Origin: Candidatus Aminicenantota bacterium
GTDB taxonomy: Bacteria > Acidobacteriota > Aminicenantia > UBA2199
Direction: 5' to 3'
DNA length: 21,534 nucleotides
Assembly: GCA_030639705.1 (NCBI GenBank)
Contig: DAOWKX010000114.1
Location: forward strand, 1 to 21,534
The position numbers and the translations under genes were made by a program. Numbering within the stretch: position 1 is the stretch's first letter; each line of letters begins with the position of its first letter. The notes beneath the pieces are model-generated. The model was not told the DNA's origin, ran no database searches, and saw only the letters and a program-made list of their open reading frames with translations. Below, piece by piece: positions 8,301 through 15,377 of this stretch.

Positions 8301-8861
8301 AAGCGAAAAGGGTATGAAAAAATTATTCAAAAATCAGTTCATTTCATAATTGACGAGTCCGAACATTTGAAAAAGGTTTCTTATGGTTTCCTGGATTTTT
8401 CTCGGCTGGATAAAATTGAAGTGGAGGAATTTAATTTATTAGATGCGGTTAATGAGGAGGTGATCAGTTTTAAGTCGCTTTATCCAAAAATAAATTTTAT
8501 CTTGCAACAACAGGGTATTGATTTCGAAGTCAAACTGGATAAACTGAAGATTAAACAGGTGGTTAAGAATATTCTGATTAATTCAATTGAGGCAATCGGT
8601 GAAAAGCAGGGAGAAATAAAAATCACTATCATTGATGAACAGAAAAGGGTATTCATAAAAATAAGTGACAATGGGATTGGCCTGGATAAAAAAGAACTGG
8701 AGTTTATTTTTGATGAGGACTATTCAACCAAAGAGATCGGGACCGGCCTGGGTTTGTTTATTGTTAAAAGAATTATCGAACTACACTATGGAAGTGTTGA
8801 AATTCTATCTCGTAAAAATCAGGGTACTGAGGTTATTTTGGATTTACCTAAAGATGTTTAA
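5340..8861 (+). CDS. Large multi-pass NtrY-like sensor histidine kinase
   Basis: The 1173-residue protein has one membrane segment near residues 12-30, an extracytoplasmic stretch of about 190 residues, a block of about eight membrane segments (about 221-440), a second extracytoplasmic stretch (about 445-680), membrane segments near 682-697 and 716-735, a third extracytoplasmic part, and a last membrane segment near 873-893. Then come HAMP (SPVRELNRGMEEVEKGNL), HisKA with AHEVKNPLTPIKLSAEQI (phosphoacceptor H965) and an HATPase domain with the N box VVKNILINSIEAIG, DNGIGL and GTGLGLFIVKRI. The H-box is of the NtrY/NtrB type. No response regulator is in the window. No Shine-Dalgarno is visible at 5340, which lies inside the preceding gene; the last 8 bp overlap ldcA. 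The gene is visibly more AT-rich than its downstream neighbours. Ligand unknown; the link to cell-wall recycling is inferred from its neighbours. Confidence 0.93.
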   Translation: METLLYQRIKNIIYFFILGSIVISVFFILILNRPNISTDRIQSTISTRADKIENTINKNIQSLKKRADFIFECYNSNRLEHSLLLNRESLIIENSGVVGDYYGEIYYFKFKPIPVSKWVLIKKNKDIYFVQRCGENIYYFRFFFNLVQNDFLSQLKYPFLEAELKFFDTGVPSEDDQFQFDKIKGRFFFSRVIKSLNNQVVLHLKWLRSDIQIYTSQQKNNFLFLAVLLFFLVNILYFYYRPNKKLRFLLIFFIMTFFINCYILVSRLGRQDLYINLSLIKINSIYEIAVAVIFFWMGFLFFLNSSKKFFQNNILSFVFFNVFIVIGIKFCYKILSSLNFLYSDFNFSPDYLMLLLVLLIIHALPLYWIREISIKKNMTLVLGLLIFQIISGLIMVAVFKIGIVTVLAFSLSLLGILFLKKNLISRLVVLFLLTISIFHVIHHSALSEKEEFIDNNLKKIFSNQGNYAKFIAREIVHELNRYKDDFPDFFQGDWSSRLEAIWRSSIASRENIASGIFVISKDGELKSFYPYLVPFFKADEYKIFPLWAIEDTTTEVYGKKLSLAVASTSIFQKYNFLGRFIVQVLNSPELILRSQDKINIFTMNRKIKGSDLSYLTLNEKYQVLENPSNINLKNIAGIIKYDHQWIKFKFMDLDFSGYIFKQNKNSVIIFFPESTMVKKFSELIRIFLLYSLFFLIVRIKELKNIEWKKIYYSLSIRVFVILFLISLLTAIIFSIFSSDFFSQSSEIQMRHAIFDRGRTALNIGNNFIEESGELTLNQLFLLSAILNKDVSVYQRGELLFTSNYRKIIQSKIPVYLHSNILQLLNEKNQKFVLIKENTGFGLFFKTYDYIFNIEFPSSRSDFITEKSHYSNFIIVLFFCLLVIGISSAFFFSNKIMSPVRELNRGMEEVEKGNLMHLKETPSEIELKNLYLGFNAMVDGIKEQKKNISEISRMKTLLKMGRRVAHEVKNPLTPIKLSAEQILRSLKDKRKGYEKIIQKSVHFIIDESEHLKKVSYGFLDFSRLDKIEVEEFNLLDAVNEEVISFKSLYPKINFILQQQGIDFEVKLDKLKIKQVVKNILINSIEAIGEKQGEIKITIIDEQKRVFIKISDNGIGLDKKELEFIFDEDYSTKEIGTGLGLFIVKRIIELHYGSVEILSRKNQGTEVILDLPKDV

Positions 8862-9759
8862 GAAGCCTAACAAGTTAGAAAAAGGGGATAAAATCGGGAT
8901 TTTTATTCCCGCTTCTCCTGTGAAAGAATCATATCGATTAAAAGGACTTAAAAAGTTAAAGGCCCTCGGTTATTTCCCGGTTGAGGCCAAGAATATTTTA
9001 GCCAGAAATGACTTTGTCGCCAAACCATCCGGAGACAATTTAGAAGATATCCAATCTTTTTTCAGAATGTCAGAAATAAAAGCGCTTTGGGCTGCCAGAG
9101 GCGGATATGGATCCAATTATCTGCTCCCCCTTTTAAAAGGCCTGGTTATCCAGAATCCCAAGATTGTAATTGGCTCTTCCGATGTGAGTGTTTTACTCTG
9201 GTATTTACTGGATCGGTTTCATATGGTGGTTTTTTACGGACCTATGGCTTTTTCAGCATTGGCAGAAAATCGTGTGGATTGTCAGCAATTACTGGCTGTT
9301 TTGGAAGGCCATGGAGAAGAAATGAGAATTAGTGGCAATGTTTTAATTCCCGGTCAAGCCAAAGGAATTTTAACCGGGGGATGTCTTTCCAATCTTGTTT
9401 CTTTAATCGGGACTCCATTTTTCCCTGAAATTAAAGATCGAATCTTGCTCCTGGAGGATAAGGCAGAGCGACCCTATCGCCTGGATCGGATGGTGTGGCA
9501 GCTGCATCAGAATGGAGTTTTTTCCAATATAAAGGGATTGGCCCTGGGGCAATTCCCCAATTGTTTTAAGGACCAGCAGGAGAAAATCCATTTTTTTTCA
9601 AAAATCGAAGATTTATTGAGGGATGTGCATATTCCGGTTATTTATGACCTTCCCCTGGGTCATTCCGATTATATTCGCACGGTTCCTCTGGGAGTTGAGG
9701 TTGAAATGGACACCTCTGGATACAGCGGATTAATTTTAAAAGATAAGGCAGTTCAATAA
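8854..9759 (+). CDS. ldcA: LD-carboxypeptidase, peptidase family S66
   Basis: This is a cytoplasmic enzyme that removes the terminal D-Ala from recycled tetrapeptide (L-Ala-D-Glu-mDap-D-Ala), leaving tripeptide. The 301 residues match the usual length, and the family's Ser-Glu-His triad can be placed: S109 in GSSD, E201 in LLLEDKAERPYRLDR and H270 in LPLGHSD. ALWAARGGYGSNYLLP is the usual substrate-site region. No signal peptide is present. The ATG at 8854 overlaps the histidine kinase stop (8859-8861); a longer frame opening upstream at 8665 is only the out-of-frame shadow of that kinase gene, since homology begins at LEKGDKIGIFIPASPV. Mpl, the next enzyme to use its product, is encoded 56 bp downstream. 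The assignment is firm; the physiological substrate is inferred from the family. Confidence 0.95.
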   Translation: MFKKPNKLEKGDKIGIFIPASPVKESYRLKGLKKLKALGYFPVEAKNILARNDFVAKPSGDNLEDIQSFFRMSEIKALWAARGGYGSNYLLPLLKGLVIQNPKIVIGSSDVSVLLWYLLDRFHMVVFYGPMAFSALAENRVDCQQLLAVLEGHGEEMRISGNVLIPGQAKGILTGGCLSNLVSLIGTPFFPEIKDRILLLEDKAERPYRLDRMVWQLHQNGVFSNIKGLALGQFPNCFKDQQEKIHFFSKIEDLLRDVHIPVIYDLPLGHSDYIRTVPLGVEVEMDTSGYSGLILKDKAVQ

Positions 9760-9767
9760 AGATTCAT

Positions 9768-9796
9768 GGGGGGTTTAAAATACTCTCCCCTAATTT
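9768..9796 (+). terminator. Weak stem-loop between ldcA and mpl
   Basis: GGGGGG (9768-9773) can pair with CTCCCC (9785-9790) as a 6-bp stem with one G-U pair and an 11-nt loop, followed by TAATTTTT. It lies just after the ldcA stop. It could be a leaky terminator or an RNA stability element; the short stem and the split T run make a full stop of transcription doubtful. Confidence 0.3.
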
Positions 9797-9815
9797 TTAA
9801 ATGGAGAGAGGCAGA

Positions 9816-11210
9816 ATGAAAGTCTTTTTTAGCGGTATTGCGGGCACTGGAATGAGTTCTCTGGCCGGTTTGTTCAACCAGGCCGGGCATCAGGTTTATG
9901 GATCAGATATTCATTTTTATCCGCCGGTAGATCAAATACTGGAAAAAATGAATGTCAAAATATTTCAGGGCTTCGATCCGGAGAATATCCCGAATGATGT
10001 TGATTTATGTGTGATCGGAAATGTTATTTCCAGGGGGAACCCAGAGGCAGAATTTATTCTAAATCACGATATTCCATATGATTCAATGGCCGGAACACTC
10101 TATGATTATTTTATAAAGGGAAGCCAGTCAATTGTGGTGGCCGGTACCCATGGCAAGACCACCATTGCTTCTTTTGCTGCCTATTTACTCGATCATGCAG
10201 GTTTACATCCGGGATTCTTTATCGGCGGCAAGCCGGTTGATTTTGATCAGAATTATGAGCTGGGTTCCGGAGATTATTTTATCACCGAAGGAGATGAGTA
10301 CGAAACCTCTTTTTTTGACCGGTCTTCTAAGTTTTTAAAATATTTTCCAAAAAATCTCATTCTTACTGCTCTCGAATATGACCACATTGATTTTTTTCCT
10401 GACCGGGATCTTTATTTGAAAAGTTTTCAGAATCTGGTCAACCAGGTTCCATCAGGTGGCGCCATAATTAACAACTCAGATTTTCCCATGAACCTGGAAG
10501 CAGTAAAAAATTCATTTACGCCAATGATTTCATACGGCTCCGGTCCATGTGATTTTCAGATCGGTTATATAGAATGGGATAAGGGCCATTATTGTTTTTC
10601 CCTGAAGCACAGTTCTCAGGAAATCAGCTTCCGGTGTTCCGTTCTGGGTAGACACAATATCTGGAATTTGTGTGCCGGGATTATTCTGGGATTGCATCTG
10701 GACATACCGGAGAAAGTAATCAAAAAGGCAGTTGAGACGTTTAGGGGGGTGGAGCGGCGCCTGAGGATCCTAGGGGAGATACAAAAAACTGTATTTCTGG
10801 AAGATTTTGCCCACCATCCCACTTCTGTGGAAATCCTGCTGAAAAGTATTCGAGAAATCTTCCCGGGGAGAAAAATCATTGCCCTTTTCGAACCCCGGAG
10901 CTGGAGTCTTCGCAGAAATGTTTTTCAGAATCAGCTGATCAACAGCCTGGCCAATGCCGATGTTATTGGCATTAAGGATGTTTATCAAAAGGAAAAGATA
11001 CTTCCGGAAGAGAGACTGGATGTGGATCGAATAAGAACGGAATTGCAACGATCAGGAAAAGCAGTAACAATTTTCAGTGAATATGATGACATTAAGAGTT
11101 TTCTTGAAACCATTAATTATAAGCAGAGCCAGGTCATTGCTTTAATTTCCAATGGAGACTTCGGCGGCATCCCGGCCTATATAAAAAAGTTAACGATTTT
11201 GAAAAAATAA
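9816..11210 (+). CDS. mpl: UDP-N-acetylmuramate:L-Ala-gamma-D-Glu-mDap ligase
   Basis: Mpl joins the tripeptide recovered from old peptidoglycan to UDP-MurNAc using ATP, bypassing MurC-MurE. The 464 residues show the Mur ligase plan: N-terminal Rossmann part (FFSGIAGTGMSSLAGLF), the ATP loop GTHGKTT (110-116), EGDEYETS (158-165), LTALEYDHIDFFPD, NIWNLCAGI, and the C-terminal DFAHHPT (330-336) with FEPRSWSLRRNVFQ. DFAHHPT and FEPRS are typical of Mpl rather than MurC. The ATG at 9816 is chosen over one at 9801 because GAGG lies 4 nt before it and homology starts at MKVFFSGIAG. It follows ldcA, giving consecutive recycling steps, and is followed after 5 bp by the left end of the transposase unit, so the insertion spared the reading frame. 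Confidence 0.95.
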   Translation: MKVFFSGIAGTGMSSLAGLFNQAGHQVYGSDIHFYPPVDQILEKMNVKIFQGFDPENIPNDVDLCVIGNVISRGNPEAEFILNHDIPYDSMAGTLYDYFIKGSQSIVVAGTHGKTTIASFAAYLLDHAGLHPGFFIGGKPVDFDQNYELGSGDYFITEGDEYETSFFDRSSKFLKYFPKNLILTALEYDHIDFFPDRDLYLKSFQNLVNQVPSGGAIINNSDFPMNLEAVKNSFTPMISYGSGPCDFQIGYIEWDKGHYCFSLKHSSQEISFRCSVLGRHNIWNLCAGIILGLHLDIPEKVIKKAVETFRGVERRLRILGEIQKTVFLEDFAHHPTSVEILLKSIREIFPGRKIIALFEPRSWSLRRNVFQNQLINSLANADVIGIKDVYQKEKILPEERLDVDRIRTELQRSGKAVTIFSEYDDIKSFLETINYKQSQVIALISNGDFGGIPAYIKKLTILKK

Positions 11211-11215
11211 AAATA

Positions 11216-11244
11216 ATGGGGTCAGGTCTTGCATTATAACATTT
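11216..11244 (+). repeat. Left inverted end of the RAYT unit
   Basis: The sequence TGGGGTCAGGTCTTGCATT occupies 11217-11235 and is followed by ATAACATTT. It matches the reverse complement of 12126-12154 at 27 of 29 positions. It lies about 20 bp before the transposase ATG, so it is also in the leader of that gene. Confidence 0.88.
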
Positions 11245-11263
11245 TTTATGATAATTTATTACC

Positions 11264-12127
11264 ATGGCCAGGCCGTTAAGGATTGAATATCCGGGTGCAG
11301 TTTATCATATTACTTCAAGAGGTAATGCAAAACAACTGATATTTCTTACTGACCAGGATAGAAAAGAATTTCTGGAAATATTAAAAATTGTTATTGATAG
11401 AACTGATTGGATTTGCCATTCATATGTTTTAATGGGTAATCATTATCATCTTTTAATTGAAACCCCAAAGCCCAATTTATCACGTGGCATGAGGCAATTG
11501 AATGGAGTATACACTCAATTTTTCAATTGGCATCATAGCAGGGTGGGTCATCTTTTTCAGGGAAGATTCAAATCCCTAATTGTAGAAAAAGAAAGTTACT
11601 TGCTGGAGCTATGTCGCTATTTAGTGCTAAATCCAGTCAGGGCAGGACTTGTAAAAGATCCAGTAGATTATAGATGGAGCAGTTATAAAGCAATTATTGG
11701 AAAAGTAGAATGCCCAGAATATTTAACTACTAGTTGGATTCTTTCTCAATTTGGGTCAGATATATATACAGCTGTCAAAGAATTCAAAAAATTAGTATTA
11801 TCAGGTAAAAATATGTCATTTCCTTCCGAAGAAATAGCAGGCCAATTGATTTTAGGTTCTAAGAAATTTATTAAGAAAATCAATAAGTTTTTATCACGCT
11901 CTAATCATGTGAGTAATAGTGAGATTGTTAAAGAACAAAGATATGTATCCAGGATGGAGTTAGATGAAATTTTTCAAAAAGGAATGAGGACTGGAAAAAC
12001 GAGAGATGAGTTGATTTACCAGGCATTTCAGGAATATGATTACTATCAGAAAGAAATAGCAGATTACCTTGGGATTCACTATGCAACTGTTAGCCGTGCT
12101 ATAAAAAAAATAGAAAAAAAAAGTTAA
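11264..12127 (+). CDS. REP-associated tyrosine transposase (Y1_Tnp/IS200-like, RAYT)
   Basis: The 287-residue protein is a single-strand DNA HUH nuclease of the Y1 class, which cuts at REP hairpins. Visible features: the opening MARPLRIEYPGAVYHITSRGN, the HUH motif in MGNHYHLL (H60, H62), the likely catalytic tyrosine Y83 in GVYTQFFNWHH followed by GHLFQGRFKS, CRYLVLNPVRAGLV, and WSSYKA. The C-terminus carries a helix-turn-helix (KEIADYLGIHYATVSRAIKK). No stop or frameshift interrupts it and the length is normal, so it looks intact and potentially active. No strong Shine-Dalgarno is seen. Its stop codon overlaps the right inverted end. Its own end sequences differ from the GTAG-type REPs in the kinase gene at the left of the window, so it is probably not the enzyme that moved those. 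Confidence 0.95.
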   Translation: MARPLRIEYPGAVYHITSRGNAKQLIFLTDQDRKEFLEILKIVIDRTDWICHSYVLMGNHYHLLIETPKPNLSRGMRQLNGVYTQFFNWHHSRVGHLFQGRFKSLIVEKESYLLELCRYLVLNPVRAGLVKDPVDYRWSSYKAIIGKVECPEYLTTSWILSQFGSDIYTAVKEFKKLVLSGKNMSFPSEEIAGQLILGSKKFIKKINKFLSRSNHVSNSEIVKEQRYVSRMELDEIFQKGMRTGKTRDELIYQAFQEYDYYQKEIADYLGIHYATVSRAIKKIEKKS

Positions 12128-12154
12128 ATGTTGCAATGCAAGACCTGACCCCAT
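12126..12154 (-). repeat. Right inverted end of the RAYT unit
   Basis: The core AATGCAAGACCTGACCCCA at 12135-12153 is the exact reverse complement of the left core. It begins inside the transposase stop codon, so the whole unit ends almost directly with the gene. Confidence 0.88.
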
Positions 12155-12233
12155 AATTACATAATTTATTTCAGGGAACTTTTCACCTTTCGATGCGTTT
12201 AGAAAAATATGAAAACAAAAAAAGGGATTCATC

Positions 12234-13259
12234 ATGAAGAAAATAATGGTTTCACTCATTTTGGTAATTAGCGTTAGGTTTGTTTTTGGAGGACCTCCGG
12301 TAGCGCTTGAAGAATTATCCAGACCGGCAATTCTAATCGTAAAATATGACAAGGTATATATCCTTGAAAAAACCACCATATATATTTATTCTCTGGATGA
12401 TTTCAAATTGATTAAAAAATTTGGCCGGGCAGGTGAAGGGCCCAGAGAATTTAAAACCAACGTCATGGGCGCCCCCATGACCATGTCATTTTATGATGAC
12501 AAACTGGTGGTCAACAGCCTGAACAAAATATCTTTCATTACCGTTGAAGGGGAATTTATTAAAGAAATTAAAAATCCCCTTGATGTCCTTCTGCTTCAAA
12601 TTAAAGATGGTTATGTGGGAACAGGGCCGGTTCCGGATGAGAGTAACCAGTATTTTATCGGTTTTCGGCTATTCGGGCGTGATTTCAAAGAGAGAAACGT
12701 GCTGTACCGATCTGATTTTTCCGTCAATAATCCGGAAAAGATTCTGCTTCCTCTGACAACTTTCACTTATAACCCGGTTTATCGGGATAAGATTTATATA
12801 GTTTCCAGTTCAACCGATTTTATCATCGATGTGTTCAGGGCTGGCGGGACGAAAGAATACAGTATTAAAAAAGATTCCCAGAAAATACCCGTTCCCGAGG
12901 GATATAAAAAAGGGGCACATGAGTGGTTCCAAAATGATGCCCGGTTTAAACCCATGTATGAATCCATGATCAAGAAAATAATCAAATTCAGAGACTATTT
13001 CCCACCCATCAGGGATATTCAGGTTGTCGATGATACCATCCATGTCATAACTTATAAGCGAAAAAACCAGCTCTGGGAATGCATATTGCTAGATTTGAAA
13101 GGGAATGAAAAGTCCCGGGTTTTTATTCCACTGGATCACTACATTCCCTTTACCTATTACCCCATACTATACTCGGTCTATAAAAAGAATATTTATACCA
13201 TGATTGAGGATGTTGAAGAAGAAACCTGGAAAATTCATACCACTGAAATAAAACAATAG
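12234..13259 (+). CDS. Secreted 6-bladed beta-propeller protein
   Basis: The 341-residue product has a signal peptide (MKKIMVSLILVISVRFVFG, cleavage near residue 19) and then repeated strand-turn-strand units typical of the NHL-like 6-bladed beta-propeller family (pfam17170) that is common in Aminicenantes and Bacteroidetes. Examples are ILIVKYDKVYILEKTTIYIY with FGRAGEGPREF, the hallmark blade turn of the family; ISFITVEGEFIKEIKN; IQVVDDTIHVITYKR; and LLDLKGNEKSRVFIPL. No catalytic residues can be named. A purine-rich AAAAGGGA lies about 8 nt before the ATG. The gene follows the transposase unit and appears to be a stand-alone gene; promoter not found. It is probably periplasmic or on the cell surface, with a binding role; function unknown. 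Confidence 0.85.
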   Translation: MKKIMVSLILVISVRFVFGGPPVALEELSRPAILIVKYDKVYILEKTTIYIYSLDDFKLIKKFGRAGEGPREFKTNVMGAPMTMSFYDDKLVVNSLNKISFITVEGEFIKEIKNPLDVLLLQIKDGYVGTGPVPDESNQYFIGFRLFGRDFKERNVLYRSDFSVNNPEKILLPLTTFTYNPVYRDKIYIVSSSTDFIIDVFRAGGTKEYSIKKDSQKIPVPEGYKKGAHEWFQNDARFKPMYESMIKKIIKFRDYFPPIRDIQVVDDTIHVITYKRKNQLWECILLDLKGNEKSRVFIPLDHYIPFTYYPILYSVYKKNIYTMIEDVEEETWKIHTTEIKQ

Positions 13260-13392
13260 AAGCATTTCATACCCGCTTTTTGATCTGTATTCCTGTCCAG
13301 CCGATATTTATAGTGAATGATTTTTTGGAGGATTCCCGAACCGGGTGCCTGGTTTTCTTGATCGTATTGACATCTCCGGAATAAAAGGTAAA

Positions 13393-15012
13393 ATGAGAAT
13401 TTCAAAAAGGTCAGAATTTAAATTGATTGAATTATTAAATGCAAATCCGATATTGCTGGTGATGTTGGTCACATCGGTGGGATATTTTGTGGGCCAGATA
13501 AAGATCAAGGGATTTTCCCTGGATAGCTCGGCTATTCTTTTCATCGCACTTCTGGCGGGACATCTGGGATTTGTTATACCTGATCTTTTTAAGAACCTTG
13601 GACTGGTATTATTCATTTATGCGATTGGCCTTCAAGCCGGACCAAAGGTCAGGGTTCTTTTTAAGAAAGAGGGAATAGTCTTAAACCTGATGGCATTCGT
13701 TGTAATCAGCATCGGTGCCCTGCTGACTCTGATAGGCCAGATCTTTTTTAATTTCCAGGAAAGTATTTCCATTGGTCTTTTTACCGGAGCGCTTACCAGC
13801 ACACCGGGTCTGGCATCAGCCTACGAGGCCACTGGTTCACGCCTAACCTCTATTGGATATGGAATCGCTTATCCCCTGGGAGTCATTGGCGTGATTATGT
13901 TTGTCAGGTTGCTGCCTTCACTGTTGAAATGCAGTGTGAAGAGAGAAGAAAACAGGGAAAAAAAGGATCGCGAAGAGCAGCAATTAGAGGTGATTTCTCT
14001 TCAGGTGGAAATCACCAATCCCAATGTTATTGGCAAAAGCATTCAAGGATTAAGATTTCAGGAATTCACCGGATGCATCATCTCCCGGCTGGTTAGAAAG
14101 GAAAAGACTCGAGTACCCGGCAGATCCACTCGTCTTCAACAGGGAGACATCGTTCGTATAGTTGGATTAAAGGATAAGATTCAGCAGGCAATTTTATTAT
14201 TGGGTAAGGTTACACATTGTGATATTCCGGTGGGCAACCTGGAACTGGGCCGATTTGTAGTAACCAATAGAGAACTTGTGGGGAAAAAAATCAAAGACTT
14301 AAATATCCGTTATACCCGGGATGCCAACATCACCCGGATTACCCGTGCCGGAATTGATCTTCTGGCCCTGCCGGATTTCACTATCCAGTGGGGAGACCGC
14401 ATGTCAGTGGTAGGTGAGAAGGATTTAATGCCCGAGTTAAAAAAATATTTTGGTGATGATGTGAAAAAGGCTGAAGAGGGTAATGTGTTTTCCCTGGTTC
14501 TGGGAATTGCCTCTGGAATTCTCCTGGGGATGGTCCCTTTTGCCATTGGTAAGGCGCTATCTTTTAAACTGGGATTGACCGGAGGTGTTTTGATTTCAGG
14601 GCTTTTTTTCAGCACCAAAGGAAGATTGGGTCCGGTTGTATGGCGAATTCCTACCAATATTAATCATTTTTTACGGGAAATGGGCCTGATTCTCTTTCTC
14701 TCCGCTGTTGGATGTGAAGCGGGTCAGAACTTTGTCAATGTGGTTCAGCAGAATGGCATTTCTCTGATACTGTGGGGGGGGGTGATCACCTTTGTTCCCA
14801 TGACCGTAATCATTTTATTGTCTAAAAAAATACGTGATATAACTCTATTGGAATTGATGGGGATACTTCCCGGAGGTATGACATCGACCCCAGGTTTTGC
14901 CACAGCCACTTCAATGACCAGTTCAGAAATTCCCATTACCATTTATGCAACTATCTATCCGGTTGCCATGGTTGCCATGATCATCTGGACCAAGCTTTTG
15001 GTTTTGCTGTGA
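13393..15012 (+). CDS. AspT/YidE-family (AAEx) membrane transporter with two TrkA-C domains
   Basis: From the ATG at 13393 the protein has 539 residues. It has the duplicated AspT/YidE/YbjL plan: an N-terminal hydrophobic half (about residues 15-185) with GLVLFIYAIGLQAGP and GALTSTPGLASAYEATG, a hydrophilic centre with two TrkA-C (RCK-C) domains (about 195-265 and 275-345), and a C-terminal hydrophobic half with MGLILFLSAVGCEAGQNF and GILPGGMTSTPGFATA. The TSTPG motif occurs in both halves. AspT itself exchanges aspartate for alanine; the substrate here cannot be told, and no decarboxylase gene lies nearby. A GTG at 13345 with GGAGG 13 nt upstream would add 16 residues; ATG 13393 is chosen because the family has a short N-terminal tail. 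The centre suggests regulation by a bound small ligand. Confidence 0.9.
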   Translation: MRISKRSEFKLIELLNANPILLVMLVTSVGYFVGQIKIKGFSLDSSAILFIALLAGHLGFVIPDLFKNLGLVLFIYAIGLQAGPKVRVLFKKEGIVLNLMAFVVISIGALLTLIGQIFFNFQESISIGLFTGALTSTPGLASAYEATGSRLTSIGYGIAYPLGVIGVIMFVRLLPSLLKCSVKREENREKKDREEQQLEVISLQVEITNPNVIGKSIQGLRFQEFTGCIISRLVRKEKTRVPGRSTRLQQGDIVRIVGLKDKIQQAILLLGKVTHCDIPVGNLELGRFVVTNRELVGKKIKDLNIRYTRDANITRITRAGIDLLALPDFTIQWGDRMSVVGEKDLMPELKKYFGDDVKKAEEGNVFSLVLGIASGILLGMVPFAIGKALSFKLGLTGGVLISGLFFSTKGRLGPVVWRIPTNINHFLREMGLILFLSAVGCEAGQNFVNVVQQNGISLILWGGVITFVPMTVIILLSKKIRDITLLELMGILPGGMTSTPGFATATSMTSSEIPITIYATIYPVAMVAMIIWTKLLVLL

Positions 15013-15072
15013 CCTAAATCTTGAGCCGATTCTTGCTTATATTGGATTTTATCAGTGTTATTTAATTTTCTA

Positions 15073-15292
15073 ACCCGCATTTCTCACCGGGAATTGTTAC
15101 GAAATGGCAAAGATATCCATAGATACAAGGCATGCGATTGAGGCTTTTGCAGGCGTATTTGATAATACGTCGAGAAAGCCGATTGAACATAACGCAGTAG
15201 ACCCCGTGGAATATTAAAATATTACAATTATTCAACAGGGTAGACATGGGTATATTTACCATTGCAGTAGATTGCTGGTGAGAAATTGGGGT
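15073..15292. repeat. MITE-like 220-bp imperfect palindrome, noncoding
   Basis: This segment fills most of the 365-bp gap 15013-15377. Its ends (15073-15094 and 15271-15292) are inverted repeats matching at 18 of 22 positions, with TTTCTCACC/GGTGAGAAA perfect. Pairing continues inward with gaps, for example AATGGCAAAGATATCCAT against the complement of 15246-15263. The centre holds a hairpin at 15142-15180 with stems GGCTTT/AAAGCC and GCGTATT/AATACGT around a TGAT loop. No convincing reading frame is present: a 100-codon frame on the minus strand has no recognisable domain and runs over the promoter at 15343. It may be a miniature transposable element or a structured RNA; copies elsewhere in the genome would decide. 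Confidence 0.6.
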
Positions 15293-15342
15293 AAATGGCT
15301 CAATTATGAAACAAAAAGGCGGGAGAATGCGTCTAAGCTTAA

Positions 15343-15371
15343 TTGACAATGAAAGGGAGATCAACTATAAT
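15343..15371 (+). promoter_or_regulatory. Perfect-consensus sigma70 promoter
   Basis: TTGACA (15343-15348), a 17-bp spacer and TATAAT (15366-15371) match consensus at all twelve positions. The ATG of the GWxTD gene at 15378 begins only 7 bp after the -10 box, about where transcription should start, so the mRNA may be leaderless. The promoter supports ATG 15378 rather than the in-frame ATG at 15306, which lies upstream of it. Confidence 0.75.
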
Positions 15372-15377
15372 TCGGTC

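Larger units (their letters stand above)
11216..12154 (+). mobile_element. RAYT unit with paired inverted ends
   Basis: A transposase gene is framed by inverted 29-bp ends at 11216-11244 and 12126-12154 that differ at two positions; the 19-nt core TGGGGTCAGGTCTTGCATT is perfect on both sides. This is the usual layout for REP-associated tyrosine transposases, which are single-copy genes carrying flanking REPs rather than classical insertion sequences. No target-site duplication is evident, as expected for HUH enzymes. It sits 5 bp after the mpl stop, in the gap before the beta-propeller gene. Confidence 0.82.

Noticed and set aside
8665..8853. Longer N-terminus for ldcA
   Set aside because: The frame is open to 8665 but lies over the catalytic domain of the histidine kinase; LdcA homology begins at the MFKKPNKLEKGDKIG start at 8854.
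12130..12159. Promoter formed by the right RAYT end (TTGCAA, 17 bp, TAATTA) for the beta-propeller gene
   Set aside because: The -10 match is very poor (2 of 6).
15062..15364. A 100-codon minus-strand frame
   Set aside because: It shows no domain, lies across the palindromic element and the promoter, and has no ribosome site; it is a chance frame.
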